Virus record (IMG/VR): IMGVR_UViG_3300036760_000232 | Coordinates: 1-34,799 of that record | Reading direction: 5' to 3' (one strand) | DNA length: 34,799 bases | Source of the DNA: a virus | Shown here: positions 5,874-14,636 of the stretch, piece after piece | Layout of the letters: every line of letters begins with the position of its first letter | How positions within the stretch are numbered: the stretch's first letter is position 1 | Program-made: the position numbers and the translations under genes | Notes under the pieces: model-generated | What the model saw: the letters and a program-made list of their open reading frames with translations, nothing else | Databases searched by the model: none | What the model was told of the DNA's origin: nothing

Positions 5874-6040
5874 GAGCCGCCACCCCACGGAAGCTGGCCA
5901 TGCGGACGCTCTGGCATGTTGGGAAGTATCTGGAGCGGCGCAGATCAAAGAACCCAATGGAGTTCTACGCGACGTTGGCCGCGCTCGAAATCATTGTCAG
6001 GAAATACAACGAGGTGCTGAATGACGTTCCAAGGCAGTAA
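5870..6040 (+). CDS. Hypothetical basic protein, 56 aa
   Basis: Starts at an ATGA overlap with the GNAT-like gene and ends inside the next gene. Basic N-terminus (RAATPRKLAMRTLWHVGKYLERRRSK split by a Leu/Tyr helix) followed by a hydrophobic helix (FYATLAALEIIVRKYNEVL). No family recognised. Confidence 0.6.
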   Translation: MRAATPRKLAMRTLWHVGKYLERRRSKNPMEFYATLAALEIIVRKYNEVLNDVPRQ

Positions 6041-6368
6041 CCGCTTCAATCCTACCGGCGGCTCAGGGATTCGCAACAATGCCGCTGACTTCTCTGCGAG
6101 TGCCTCACCAGACCAGCGCGGCGGCAACGGCTCTGACGGCCAGACGCCGCACTCCTCAGCTGGCTTTCGCCACGCGCTCATGAAAACCGCGCGCTCTGGC
6201 AACCGGCTGAAAGATCAGCTGCCGAACAAGACGACATTCGGCGGCAAAGGCTTCAAGAAGCCAAACTACTTCTCGCAAGGCGGCCAGCGGCACGGTATGC
6301 ACATCGGTGCCGGCGCACCCTTCACCGGCCCGGCAGCTGGTGACGCGGGCGCGAGTTTCGGAGAGTAG
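6021..6368 (+). CDS. Hypothetical Gly/Asn-rich protein, 115 aa
   Basis: ATG at 6021 overlaps the previous gene by 20 bases. The protein is polar and low in predicted structure, with FNPTGGSGIRNN near the start and a basic middle (KTARSGNRLKDQLPNKTTF). It lies in the row of small genes between terminase and the first secreted-type protein. No family recognised. Confidence 0.6.
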   Translation: MTFQGSNRFNPTGGSGIRNNAADFSASASPDQRGGNGSDGQTPHSSAGFRHALMKTARSGNRLKDQLPNKTTFGGKGFKKPNYFSQGGQRHGMHIGAGAPFTGPAAGDAGASFGE

Positions 6369-6626
6369 TTGCCGAAGATCATCTCCAACGCCGTCTGGCA
6401 GGTGCTGACGCAGGAGCTTGACCGCAAGCACTTGGCGCTCGAACAGGCGCAAGCTCGCATTGACCGGCTCGTAGAAGCTCTCGGCAGACGTGATCGCGTA
6501 CCTATCTTCATGCCGCAAACCCCCACCATCAATTCCAACCCAGACATCGCGCTGGAAGCGAGCGAAGGCTGGTTCGACAAGGTTCCGTTTCCAGCGTTAA
6601 AACCACCCGGAGGAAATTCACAGTGA
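6369..6626 (+). CDS. Coiled-coil hypothetical protein, 85 aa
   Basis: TTG start directly after the previous stop. Residues 8-42 form an amphipathic helix with a heptad pattern (VWQVLTQELDRKHLALEQAQ, then ARIDRLVEALGRRD), then a Pro-rich tail. The stop overlaps the GTG of the next gene, and the tail contains the GGAGG that serves as that gene's ribosome site. Function unknown. Confidence 0.6.
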   Translation: MPKIISNAVWQVLTQELDRKHLALEQAQARIDRLVEALGRRDRVPIFMPQTPTINSNPDIALEASEGWFDKVPFPALKPPGGNSQ

Positions 6627-7396
6627 AAAAGAAACTGATCGCGTTTGTCAGCATGTTTGCTTTGATCTCGCTCGGCGTCTACCTGTTCCCTGCCATCAAG
6701 TCAGCGGCTCAGGCCACCGGCATTGTCACCGTGGTCGGAGGCGCTACGCCCGTCAACCAGTTCCCCCAGGCCGTAGCTACCGGCTTGGCCGGCGGCGTCA
6801 CCAACCCGGCGGCGAACTTCGTGCTCCAGGTTGCGGGCGGGCCTATCTATTTTGGCGGCTCGCAGCAGATCATCTCGCAGTCGCAGCTGACTCTGCCGGC
6901 TTCTTCCACCAACTTGATTGTGTGGAATGGAACGACAGAGCAGTTGTATGCGAAGCAGGCCGTGGCCGGGCCTGGTTCTTCGGGCACGAGCGTGGGCATT
7001 CCCACGTCGCTCCTGTTCGCCAATCCGGGCGTAGAAATCCCGCTGGCAACGGTGGTCTGCAACGCTACGGCATGCGGCAACGGCGGCAACGGGTCAATTA
7101 CCGACGCTCGACCTCTGGCAGCTTTCCCGGCTGGCGTTTACGTTGGCGGCCACTTGAACCAGGCGGCGGCGGGTACGGCAGCGGCGTTGAGCTTTGCCGG
7201 AACCTGTACGCTGGCGGGCAACACCTGTACCATGACCTTCCCGCAAGCCTTTCAGGTAGCTCCGGTCTGTCTGGCCACTGACCAGACTACGCCGCAGTTG
7301 GTAAAGGCTCCTGCTACCACGGCCTCTGTGATCGTGACGGACACGGTGGGCGCTACCGATGTAGTCAGCGTCGTCTGCTTCGGCAATCCCAACTAA
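6623..7396 (+). CDS. Secreted-type fibre or decoration protein, 257 aa
   Basis: GTG start at an overlap with the previous stop, preceded by GGAGGAAATTC. The N-terminus is a textbook Sec signal: MKKK, a hydrophobic core (LIAFVSMFALISLGVYLF) and a likely cleavage near SAAQA. The rest is beta-rich, with phrases common in phage appendage proteins (NLIVWNGTTEQLYAKQA; EIPLATVV). It has six Cys, arranged as close pairs near the middle and end. Position next to the portal argues for a virion protein, but the export signal is unusual. It could be a capsid decoration, a fibre, or a protein acting in the host envelope. Confidence 0.65.
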   Translation: MKKKLIAFVSMFALISLGVYLFPAIKSAAQATGIVTVVGGATPVNQFPQAVATGLAGGVTNPAANFVLQVAGGPIYFGGSQQIISQSQLTLPASSTNLIVWNGTTEQLYAKQAVAGPGSSGTSVGIPTSLLFANPGVEIPLATVVCNATACGNGGNGSITDARPLAAFPAGVYVGGHLNQAAAGTAAALSFAGTCTLAGNTCTMTFPQAFQVAPVCLATDQTTPQLVKAPATTASVIVTDTVGATDVVSVVCFGNPN

Positions 7397-7397
7397 C

Positions 7398-9593
7398 GTG
7401 GGCGGTTTGTTGGCAGCTGTGCGCGGCCTTCTCGGAGGCGGTGCGCAGGGACAATCCGACTCGCCTGCTCCTGATCAGTCCAAACAACTGAGCTTCACGC
7501 AGCAACGCTGGAACGATCTAAAAAATGCCTACGTCGTCCTGCACCAGTCCATCTGGCAAGCGTTGCTGTTCTATGCGAACCAGAGCTATCTGGATTGGGA
7601 CGACGCTCGCAAGGTCTGGCAGCCTCAGCAGCCTACCGATGAGTGGGTGCCACGTCCACGCATCAACCGTTTCTCTCCGACCGTTGACGCCATCGCTTCC
7701 AACTTCTACCAACTCCCGGAAGTTGAAGCGGTGCCAAAGTCAGAGGACGATGCGCAGGCGCATACCATCGCTGCCATCTGCTCGGATTTGGTCAAGTACG
7801 GCATCGTGAAAGAAGGGCTGAAACACCAGCAAGGGCAGCAGCAGGACAAGGTAGGCTCTGCCGCGCAGCAATTCGTTCTGGCCGGGGGATTGTTTTCCAT
7901 CCTCCGGGTGAAGCAGAAATCTCTCGGCCAGAAACCGCAGCAGGCGATGGGGCCAGCCTTCAACCTGACCTGCGAGATGTGCGACAAGGTAAACACCGTC
8001 CCTAACGATGGCAACCCGCCACAGTTCTGCTCGCAGTGTGGCAGCCCGCTGACTTCGGAAAACACGGAAACCATGCAGCCGCAGATGGACGAGTCGGGCC
8101 AGCCGCAAATGGAGGACGTTTCGGAAAATGAAGTCTCACTCGACATTGGCAATTCCCTGTTCGCCTTTCCGCGCCCCGGTGCCACCTCGCTTGAGGACTC
8201 CCCGTTCCTGCTCTGGGCGCAACGAAAAACTTTGGACGACATCTGGTATCGCTGGAAGTTTGAAGCCCAAGCCGACGCCGTTTGGCCCGACGGATATTCC
8301 GTTACCTACGAACACGCCCTCAACTTCTGGTACACCGGATATTCCTCCAGCACCATCCAGGTAAAAGATTCGTGCATGGTGCTCGAACTCTACGTGGCTC
8401 CGAACAAGGTGAAGGACTACCCCGAAGGCTTTCACTCCGTCGTCATCAACGACAAGCCTGTGAATGGCCAGCAGTGGACGTGGCAGTATCCCGACCACCC
8501 GGTCACGATGGCAAAGTACTTGGATTTGCCGACGCTGTTCTTTCCACGCTCGGTGGCGTTTGATCTAGTCGAATTGCAGCGCGAAACGAATGCCTACGAG
8601 TCGCTGATTAAGCTGCACTGCATGGTTTCCGCCGTCGATCCGTGGGTGATTGATTCCGACACTATCGTCACCGACATCACGGGACGCGCCGATAAGGTCA
8701 TCAAATACCGGAAAACGAATCCAGCCTCGGAAGCTCCCCACCGCGCCGGCCACGGGTCTTTGGATGAAGGTGTCTACAAGAAGCTGGACATGCTGCATGC
8801 GGAGTTTCAGAACGTGTCGATGGCGGTCAACGCCTTCCGTGGTCAGCAGGAAGGTGGAGTGACGGCGGCGGCGGCGATTCAGCAGCTTCGTTCGCAGGCG
8901 GAAATGATGTTCTCGAAGCCCGCCGCGAACTGGCGGAATTTCTGGCGCGATACGTTGCGCAAGTACGTGAAGTTTCTCCAGAAATTCTACAGCTTTGAAC
9001 AGTTGGTAAAGATTCTTGGCGAAGGGCGCGAAGAGGAAATCAGGGCGTTTACCGCTTGCGTCCTCGATGACACGGTGGATTGGGTCGCATCTGACCACGG
9101 CATGCCCCGAACGCGCGACGAACGCCGTCAAGAACTCATGGCACTGTGGGACAAGGGCGCGATTGATCCGAACGATGCTGCGGTACGTCAAAAGGCCGCT
9201 GAATTGTTCCCTGAGATTGGTTTTCAGGCTGCCTTCAACAAGGATGCCACGAACGCACGGCTCGAAAACCAGGCATTCAAGTCTGGGGCGGGACAGCAGG
9301 GTGAGCCTTACGTGCCACCGCATATTTCTCCGATGCACCCACCGCTTGAGGACAATGCTGTGCATCTGTATTTCCACGCCGATCAGGTGAAGTCGCAGGA
9401 CTTCAAGAAGTGGGACCCGATGGCACAGCAAGCTCTGATTCAGCACGTCATGGAAACGCAGATGTTGATGGAACCCCCGCCCATGCCCGCACAGCCGGGA
9501 CAAGGCGCGGCCCGGCTTGCCGCCCATAAAAACGTGCAGGGCCAGAACCCGCAACTGGCACCCCCGACCCCAACTCCAGGAGCACCGCAGTGA
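7398..9593 (+). CDS. Portal protein with zinc-ribbon insert, 731 aa
   Basis: Dodecameric head vertex through which DNA passes. The N-terminal part (WNDLKNAYVVLHQSIWQALLFYANQSYLDW) and the long helical second half (residues about 430-620, MLHAEFQNVSMAVNAFRG, QQLRSQAEMMFSKPAANWR) fit the SPP1/P22-type portal of podovirus-like phages. Residues 192-214 hold CEMC and CSQC 15 residues apart, a zinc ribbon inserted in the clip or wing region. The length is at the large end for portals. The GTG at 7398 has no clear ribosome site and depends on read-through from the gene above. The C-terminus is Pro/Gln-rich and disordered. Confidence 0.85.
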   Translation: MGGLLAAVRGLLGGGAQGQSDSPAPDQSKQLSFTQQRWNDLKNAYVVLHQSIWQALLFYANQSYLDWDDARKVWQPQQPTDEWVPRPRINRFSPTVDAIASNFYQLPEVEAVPKSEDDAQAHTIAAICSDLVKYGIVKEGLKHQQGQQQDKVGSAAQQFVLAGGLFSILRVKQKSLGQKPQQAMGPAFNLTCEMCDKVNTVPNDGNPPQFCSQCGSPLTSENTETMQPQMDESGQPQMEDVSENEVSLDIGNSLFAFPRPGATSLEDSPFLLWAQRKTLDDIWYRWKFEAQADAVWPDGYSVTYEHALNFWYTGYSSSTIQVKDSCMVLELYVAPNKVKDYPEGFHSVVINDKPVNGQQWTWQYPDHPVTMAKYLDLPTLFFPRSVAFDLVELQRETNAYESLIKLHCMVSAVDPWVIDSDTIVTDITGRADKVIKYRKTNPASEAPHRAGHGSLDEGVYKKLDMLHAEFQNVSMAVNAFRGQQEGGVTAAAAIQQLRSQAEMMFSKPAANWRNFWRDTLRKYVKFLQKFYSFEQLVKILGEGREEEIRAFTACVLDDTVDWVASDHGMPRTRDERRQELMALWDKGAIDPNDAAVRQKAAELFPEIGFQAAFNKDATNARLENQAFKSGAGQQGEPYVPPHISPMHPPLEDNAVHLYFHADQVKSQDFKKWDPMAQQALIQHVMETQMLMEPPPMPAQPGQGAARLAAHKNVQGQNPQLAPPTPTPGAPQ

Positions 9594-10369
9594 GAAAACT
9601 TCTGTTCATGCTGTTATTCGCTCTGCCAGTGATGGCGCAGCAAGCGCAGTTCATGGCTCCCGATTGCCAGTTTGAGTTTAGTTACAAAGTGGTGGCGAAC
9701 GTCATTACTTCGACCACTTCTCTGTCGGCTAACCGGCTCCCGCTTTCTCAGGGTGGTGGAAACGTGGTGGGGTACGACAATCGGAGTCAGGGCTGCACCA
9801 GTTGGACGATCACGGGGCAGACGCAAGGCATTTCGGCGATCAGCTTTGAGCTTGACCAAGCTGTAATTGCGGCGGGCGACATTCCCGGCTCTTGGGTAAC
9901 GTGGACGGCTCCGGCTCCTGGCACGGTTTTCCCGATTACGGCGACGGGAACGATTCAGGCGTCAGCGTTTGGCTATAACCCCTGGGTGTCGGTGAATCTG
10001 ACCTCGGCAACGGGAACGGGAACGGTCTATGGAAGGGTGTACGGCTGGCGCACGCAGGCCGGATCGGATGTGACCGCCCCAGGAAACTCTGTGGTGGTGG
10101 CGGGATTCGCTTACAAGCACATCTCGACCGGCACGAATACGCAAATCAAGGCTACGCCTGGCACATTGCACACGCTGGTGATCAACACCACCGTGGCCAG
10201 CACCATCACCGTAGTGGATACGTCTGCTGCTAACTGTAGCGGCGGCGTTAATATCGCAGTTTTCCCCGCCTCAGCGGTAGTTGGGACCTACACCTACGAC
10301 GTAGCGACCGTGAATGGGCTTTGCATCACCACCGCTGGAGCTTCTGATCTCACTGTCAGTTTCCGATGA
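9590..10369 (+). CDS. Secreted-type beta-rich structural protein, 259 aa
   Basis: GTG overlaps the portal stop, with GGAG upstream. A short clear Sec signal (MRKLLFMLLFALPVMA, then QQAQ) precedes a mature protein of beta strands with four Cys, which could make two disulfides. The C-terminal part (TPGTLHTLVINTTVASTITVVD) resembles the jelly-roll-like end seen in many phage decoration or minor head proteins. Its place between portal and scaffold suggests a head component. The signal peptide is hard to reconcile with cytoplasmic assembly unless it is retained as a membrane anchor. Confidence 0.65.
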   Translation: MRKLLFMLLFALPVMAQQAQFMAPDCQFEFSYKVVANVITSTTSLSANRLPLSQGGGNVVGYDNRSQGCTSWTITGQTQGISAISFELDQAVIAAGDIPGSWVTWTAPAPGTVFPITATGTIQASAFGYNPWVSVNLTSATGTGTVYGRVYGWRTQAGSDVTAPGNSVVVAGFAYKHISTGTNTQIKATPGTLHTLVINTTVASTITVVDTSAANCSGGVNIAVFPASAVVGTYTYDVATVNGLCITTAGASDLTVSFR

Positions 10370-11034
10370 GCCGCGAGAACCTCAAGAACGACGAATCGCG
10401 TCCCGGCTTTGCCGTGTACGGGCCAGAGCAGTTGCCGAAAGTCAATGCCATGCGCGTGGCCAAGTCGCAGCCAGACTTTCACGGCATCCCGATTCTTCAT
10501 GACCAGAATGTCACCTTCACTTCCGCCGATCAGCTGGGCGGGAATCCCGCTTCGTGCTTCTCCTGCGCGTTGTGGAACGAGTCGGACTACACCTGCATGC
10601 TGATGACCGAAAACATCATCGTGGACACGGTGACCGTGGAAGGCATTGAGTACTGGCCGCGCTGCGGGGAATTTGTTCCTGGACCGGGGAATTCCGGCAA
10701 CCCCATGCACCTGAGCGACCAGACACCCGATCAGTTGGGACTCGTGTGGATCAACGCTCCCGAAACCGGTCAAGAATATGGCGGCTCGAATTGCGGTGGC
10801 TGTGATGGTGGTGACGATTGCGACCACTATATGATCGAGTCCGGCGAGAAGTGGGACAACCCTACCGGCCACTGTCGTGTGCTCCAGCACCAGGTTTCCT
10901 GCGGCGATTATTGCGCGGCTTGGTGGGACGACGACATTTTACAGTGGCAGGAAGCACAGAACGCGCTCCAGTCTCCTGACGGTGAGCGCGACAAAAAGAA
11001 ACTAGCTAAGGACATCATCGGAAAGGATGCGTAA
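10366..11034 (+). CDS. Cysteine-rich hypothetical protein, 222 aa
   Basis: ATGA overlap with the gene above. Ten Cys occur in clusters: CFSC, C…C around an EYWPRCGEFVPG motif, CGGC…C, and CGDYC. The first half (Cys-x-x-Cys, then about 40 residues, then WPxCGE) resembles a small phage family of unknown function that may bind a metal or FeS cluster. No export signal is present. The position between a head protein and the scaffold suggests a head-assembly or virion role. Confidence 0.6.
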   Translation: MSRENLKNDESRPGFAVYGPEQLPKVNAMRVAKSQPDFHGIPILHDQNVTFTSADQLGGNPASCFSCALWNESDYTCMLMTENIIVDTVTVEGIEYWPRCGEFVPGPGNSGNPMHLSDQTPDQLGLVWINAPETGQEYGGSNCGGCDGGDDCDHYMIESGEKWDNPTGHCRVLQHQVSCGDYCAAWWDDDILQWQEAQNALQSPDGERDKKKLAKDIIGKDA

Positions 11035-11977
11035 CATGCTGAAACTCTTCTGGACTTGGTTCTTGTTTAGCGGGACGATGTTCTTTGCTGCGGGTGCGCC
11101 CGCAGTCGGAGGCGCAGATGCAGCGGCATCAACCGGAGGTGCAGGAGCCGGAAGTGCTACGCCTTCTACGCCAGCGCCGGGAGCAGATTCTTCAACGGCT
11201 GGTGCTGCTGGTGCAACCGCCGCGCCCGGACAAGCGGCAGAATCCCCGAACATGCGCCAACTGCGCGAAGCCTACGAAGGCATCAAGCAGAAATTCGAGC
11301 CTTACGAAAAGCTCGGCATCGGAGCCGACCAGATCACGCAGTACTCGGGCGTCTACCAAAAACTTCACGGCGAAGTAGCGTCTCTCGGGCGCGAACTCGG
11401 CTACGCGGACAACGAAATTGCCGAAGCCCTGGCGGAAGACCCGATCCGCACGCTCGACTTCCTGCGCAACGAAGCCAGCAAATCACAGGATGGCCAGCAG
11501 ACGCAAGGCGGGCAGGGAGAAAACCTCGCAGAACTCGTGCAGCAGCACGTAGAACAGGCCATCGGCCCGATTCAACAGCGCGAAAACGTCCGCATGACCT
11601 CGGAAGCCAACGCCCTGTTCGAGCGCACCGTACACCAACTGGCGGTTGAATCCTTCAAGGCCGAAGGGTTGGACGTGGCCAATATTCCCGCTGATGAAAT
11701 GTTCATGCTCACGTCGGCTGTCTCCGAAATCCTGAAATATGACGAAGGGGCGCTGCGCTCGTTGAAGTATGAAGGCAAAACAGCGCCGGTGCAAAAAGCC
11801 TTTCAGGAAGCGCGTACCTATCTGGACAAGTACTACGTGGCGCGCGCGGGCCGGGACAAGGCGCGTCTGCAACCGGGAGCAAGACCAGGGCAGACGGCGC
11901 AGCTGGGCCAGCAGAAGAAGTACTCGCTGGACGAAATGATTGACAATCCCGGCGTCATTTCCCAGAAGTACGCCTGA
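11027..11977 (+). CDS. Scaffold-like protein, 316 aa
   Basis: Sits where the capsid scaffold is expected, immediately before the major capsid gene. It has the scaffold look: an Ala/Gly/Pro-rich disordered N-terminus, then a helical charged body (RQLREAYEGIKQKFEPYEKL, LGRELGYADNEIAEALAEDP), Gln-rich stretches and a basic C-terminus. The first 24 residues read as a hydrophobic signal-like segment (MLKLFWTWFLFSGTMFFAAG). The ATG at 11078 would remove it (MFFAAGAPAVGG…) and may be the real start. The frame overlaps the gene above by 8 bases. Confidence 0.75.
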   Translation: MRNMLKLFWTWFLFSGTMFFAAGAPAVGGADAAASTGGAGAGSATPSTPAPGADSSTAGAAGATAAPGQAAESPNMRQLREAYEGIKQKFEPYEKLGIGADQITQYSGVYQKLHGEVASLGRELGYADNEIAEALAEDPIRTLDFLRNEASKSQDGQQTQGGQGENLAELVQQHVEQAIGPIQQRENVRMTSEANALFERTVHQLAVESFKAEGLDVANIPADEMFMLTSAVSEILKYDEGALRSLKYEGKTAPVQKAFQEARTYLDKYYVARAGRDKARLQPGARPGQTAQLGQQKKYSLDEMIDNPGVISQKYA

Positions 11978-12068
11978 ACAAGTTTGGACGCATTCGGAGC
12001 GTCGTCCACTCCACGGCTGGATTCGGACTCGCCACCCATTAAGGGGCTGTTCTGACGGTTCGCCCTCG
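11978..12068. other. Spacer between scaffold and antisense HNH gene
   Basis: Ninety-one bases without a gene on either strand. Together with the HNH gene it separates two head genes that are normally adjacent. No terminator hairpin was seen. Confidence 0.5.
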
Positions 12069-12518
12069 TCACCCGCGACGTTTGCGGTAAACCCTAGCCC
12101 ACATGCGAGCACAAGCCAAGCAATCGCGTTCCCCATCGGGACGAACAACCATGTTTTTCCCGTCAAGAGGGTGGCCGCGTTTGCAATGGGTTTTGCGAGC
12201 ATTGATGCCAGTGATCGTGTTCGCCCGGAGCGTATTTTCCCGCGGCGAAGCTGGTTTCAAGTGGGCCGGATTGACGCAGAGTCGCCGATTGCAAATGTGG
12301 TCAAGCTGCATTCCCTTGGCAATCACACCGTGAGAAAGCTCGTAAGCATAGCGATGAACGAGTTTCTGCGTCTGTTTTCCAGCGTGGCCATCTCGTTCAA
12401 GGCAAAACATGCCGTACCCGCTTCCACTCACGCCACCTTTCCACAGCCAACAGGAAGCCGTCTTTTCAACCTTTGCCCAAAACCTTTCCGTAGGGTCTTT
12501 CCGTGTGCGTATCTGCAT
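12069..12518 (-). CDS. HNH homing endonuclease, 149 aa (antisense insertion)
   Basis: A stand-alone mobile HNH enzyme lying antisense between scaffold and capsid. The N-terminal WLWKGG…GYG module is typical of phage HNH proteins. The HNH core is LDHICNRRLCVNPAHL (D73, H74, N83, H86), with Cys pairs that hold zinc. A second zinc knuckle follows at C112, H116, C133 and C136. Start chosen at the ATG at 12518, because a promoter places transcription initiation on that base; an ATG at 12548 in frame would overlap the -35 box. Its target is probably a head gene of related phages. Confidence 0.85.
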   Translation of the reverse strand: MQIRTRKDPTERFWAKVEKTASCWLWKGGVSGSGYGMFCLERDGHAGKQTQKLVHRYAYELSHGVIAKGMQLDHICNRRLCVNPAHLKPASPRENTLRANTITGINARKTHCKRGHPLDGKNMVVRPDGERDCLACARMWARVYRKRRG

Positions 12519-12524
12519 CCAACG

Positions 12525-12553
12525 ATGATGCAACCGTATACGCCGCATGTCAA
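12525..12553 (-). promoter_or_regulatory. Promoter of the HNH gene (predicts leaderless mRNA)
   Basis: Minus strand: TTGACA (12548-12553), 17-base spacer, CATCAT (12525-12530, 4 of 6). Counting 7 bases downstream of the -10 gives 12518, the A of the HNH start codon. It lies between the HNH gene and the capsid gene, so it does not interfere with the capsid ribosome site. Confidence 0.55.
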
Positions 12554-12579
12554 GAACAACTTGACGATGGAGTTAAACA

Positions 12580-13875
12580 ATGGCAGTTGATACGACTACC
12601 TACCTACCAGACGCAAAGATTGTTTATGGGGCTATCCAAGAACAGGTCAGCACGCTTCCAGCGGTGATGAACCTTTTCGGTGACGGCTCCAAGTTCGGCA
12701 AACCGATCAACAACGTTGGCGTGCGCGGCTACGTCTTTCTGGCCCGCGTTGCGCCCAACTGGAACATGGGCTACCGGGCAGAGGGCACCACGGGCGTCGG
12801 CGCAGCCGGCAACCAGGGGCTGACCAATGCCACCGTGACTCTGCGCTACTTCTACGTGCCCATCGTCATCACGGGCCAGGCGGAAAACCTGACCAAAGGC
12901 GAGTCGCGCGCTTTCATGCAGGCCAAGGCTCTTGAAGCCAAGTTCGACATGAAGGACGCGGTATCGCACGTCAACGTGGTGGTAACCGGCGCGGAACCCG
13001 GTGGCCAGCTCGCTCAGGCGGCTGCTCCCATCGTGGCCAACACCTCATTCACTGCTGACAACACTGGTCTGCTGCCCGGCGCGATCTTCTTGCGTGTTGG
13101 CCAGCCGATTGACTGTATCCCGGTCGGTGGTGGCGCTCCGTCGTTCGTAAACCAGAAAATCAGCGCCATCAACTACACCACTCGCGTGGTTTCGGTGCCC
13201 GCTACGGCGGTTGCTGGGCAGGCTATCGCGCTCACGGGTGAGTATCCTCAGGTGGCCATCGCTAATGATGGCTGGTTTGCCTCCAACGGCTTCCAAAACC
13301 TGGTGAACTCCTCGGGCGTAGTTGAAGGCATTGACCCCGGCGTGTTTCCGGCCTGGCAGTCGTTTCTGCTCGACAATGGCGGCGGCGCGCTTAGCTCGCA
13401 GCTCTTGCAGCAGTTGCGCCAGTTCGTGAAAAACCGTGGCGGCGTTGATGGGAACGTGTTCATCGTTCCTTCGGCGCAAATCAACCAGTATGTCGGCATC
13501 GCAACGACCACGCTGCGCTTCGACATCACCAACGAAGGCCCGGCGGCCAAGGTTGGCAAAAAAGCCCTCGATCTCGGCTTCAACGTATTTGATTACGCTG
13601 GCTTGCCGATGGTTGAGGACAAGGATGCCCGCACTGACCGCATTTTCCACGGCGACACGGAGATGATGAAGAAGTTTGAAGCCATCCCGCTCTCGCTCGC
13701 TGAGGATGAGGCTGGAACTTGGACTCGCGTCATCGGTGCCAACGGCATTGCTGATGCGGTGGCTGGGCTGCTCCGGTGGTATCACAACATCGGTATCGTG
13801 CAGCGTTCGGCTTGGGGCCGCTTGCAGAATTTGCAGGTGCCTGCTGGCTTTGCCACTGCGCCCCCGACGATCTAA
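12580..13875 (+). CDS. Major capsid protein, 431 aa
   Basis: Forms the shell. The position after the scaffold, the strong ribosome site (GGAG 9 bases before the ATG) and the length fit an HK97-fold capsid protein. The N-terminal helix and strands (AIQEQVSTLPAVMNLFGDGS), the central region with FVKNRGGVDGNVFIVP and the C-terminal DYAGLPMVEDKDA…RIFHGD are the usual phrases of this fold (spine helix, A-domain strand ending, then a loop carrying charged residues). It has one Cys. No signal peptide or maturation protease is evident, so scaffold removal may be by exit rather than cleavage. Confidence 0.85.
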   Translation: MAVDTTTYLPDAKIVYGAIQEQVSTLPAVMNLFGDGSKFGKPINNVGVRGYVFLARVAPNWNMGYRAEGTTGVGAAGNQGLTNATVTLRYFYVPIVITGQAENLTKGESRAFMQAKALEAKFDMKDAVSHVNVVVTGAEPGGQLAQAAAPIVANTSFTADNTGLLPGAIFLRVGQPIDCIPVGGGAPSFVNQKISAINYTTRVVSVPATAVAGQAIALTGEYPQVAIANDGWFASNGFQNLVNSSGVVEGIDPGVFPAWQSFLLDNGGGALSSQLLQQLRQFVKNRGGVDGNVFIVPSAQINQYVGIATTTLRFDITNEGPAAKVGKKALDLGFNVFDYAGLPMVEDKDARTDRIFHGDTEMMKKFEAIPLSLAEDEAGTWTRVIGANGIADAVAGLLRWYHNIGIVQRSAWGRLQNLQVPAGFATAPPTI

Positions 13876-13888
13876 ACCTTCTAACCGC

Positions 13889-13915
13889 GTGGGGGCTGCG
13901 CGTTATCAGCCCCAC
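13889..13915 (+). terminator. Hairpin after the capsid gene, possible partial terminator
   Basis: GTGGGG(G)CT pairs with AGCCCCAC across an 11-base loop, 14 bases after the capsid stop. The 3' side is CCCTTCC rather than a U-run, so it would weaken or stabilise rather than stop transcription. This is a common way to raise capsid mRNA relative to downstream genes. Confidence 0.45.
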
Positions 13916-13922
13916 CCTTCCA

Positions 13923-14636
13923 ATGCGTGTCGGCCCTGAATTGCAGGACATCGAAGTGGTGGCAAACTACCGCGCTTTGGAGCGCGGACTGTGGTCTGCG
14001 CATGAAGTTGAAGGCATCAAACGGCAGATCAGCGACCGCCAGCAACGGCTCCTAGCAGGCTTGCGCGATACCACTGCCGAATACTGGACGCGGAAACTTC
14101 GCGCCGAGGTGGAAGACAAGCTGCGTATGCGCAACGATCCGTTTGACGGGTTCGTGATTGACCGCTGGACGGGCGAGTACTGGCAGCAGATTCCCGGCAA
14201 GATTGGGAAAGCGCACATCCGTCCCGGCCTCTGTGACCGTATGCGTGGTGAATACGACATGCAGCGCGTCTCTTCCCCGGCACAAGATGCTGAGGCAATC
14301 TCGGGAGCAATTCGGCATCCCTACCTGGTGCAGAAAGACCAGGAGTCTGGGCAGGTGCGCAAGGAAAACGAGCAGAAAGCGACGGACAAAGTTCTTGCCG
14401 CCGTTGATTCGCTGTCAGAGAAGCAAGTGCAGAACTTCGTGGCCGTCGAACAAGCCCGCCACACCGGGGAAAAACTTGTTCATCATGGCCCTGACCTGAA
14501 ATTCGTTGAGCATGTGGCGGAAGCCGAAAAGACCAGCCCGTCTATCCCCGAGGACATGGGCGAGTACTGTGGGAATCCGGGCATGAATCCGCGCGTGTAC
14601 AAACGCGCTAAGGGAGGGAAACACATCCGTGAGTGA
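13923..14636 (+). CDS. Hypothetical structural-region protein, 237 aa
   Basis: Follows the capsid hairpin. The ATG at 13923 has no visible Shine-Dalgarno sequence. The N-terminal half is helical with many charged residues (SAHEVEGIKRQISDRQQRLL) and a Trp-rich stretch (VIDRWTGEYWQQIPGKIG); the second half is polar and probably extended. A small overlap with the next GTG (8 bases) supports the 3' end. No family recognised. Confidence 0.65.
   Translation: MRVGPELQDIEVVANYRALERGLWSAHEVEGIKRQISDRQQRLLAGLRDTTAEYWTRKLRAEVEDKLRMRNDPFDGFVIDRWTGEYWQQIPGKIGKAHIRPGLCDRMRGEYDMQRVSSPAQDAEAISGAIRHPYLVQKDQESGQVRKENEQKATDKVLAAVDSLSEKQVQNFVAVEQARHTGEKLVHHGPDLKFVEHVAEAEKTSPSIPEDMGEYCGNPGMNPRVYKRAKGGKHIRE

Noticed and set aside
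8565-9554. A 329-aa minus-strand frame inside the portal gene
   Set aside because: Long antisense opening caused by high third-position G/C in the portal; no start signals and an implausible His/Arg/Leu-rich product.
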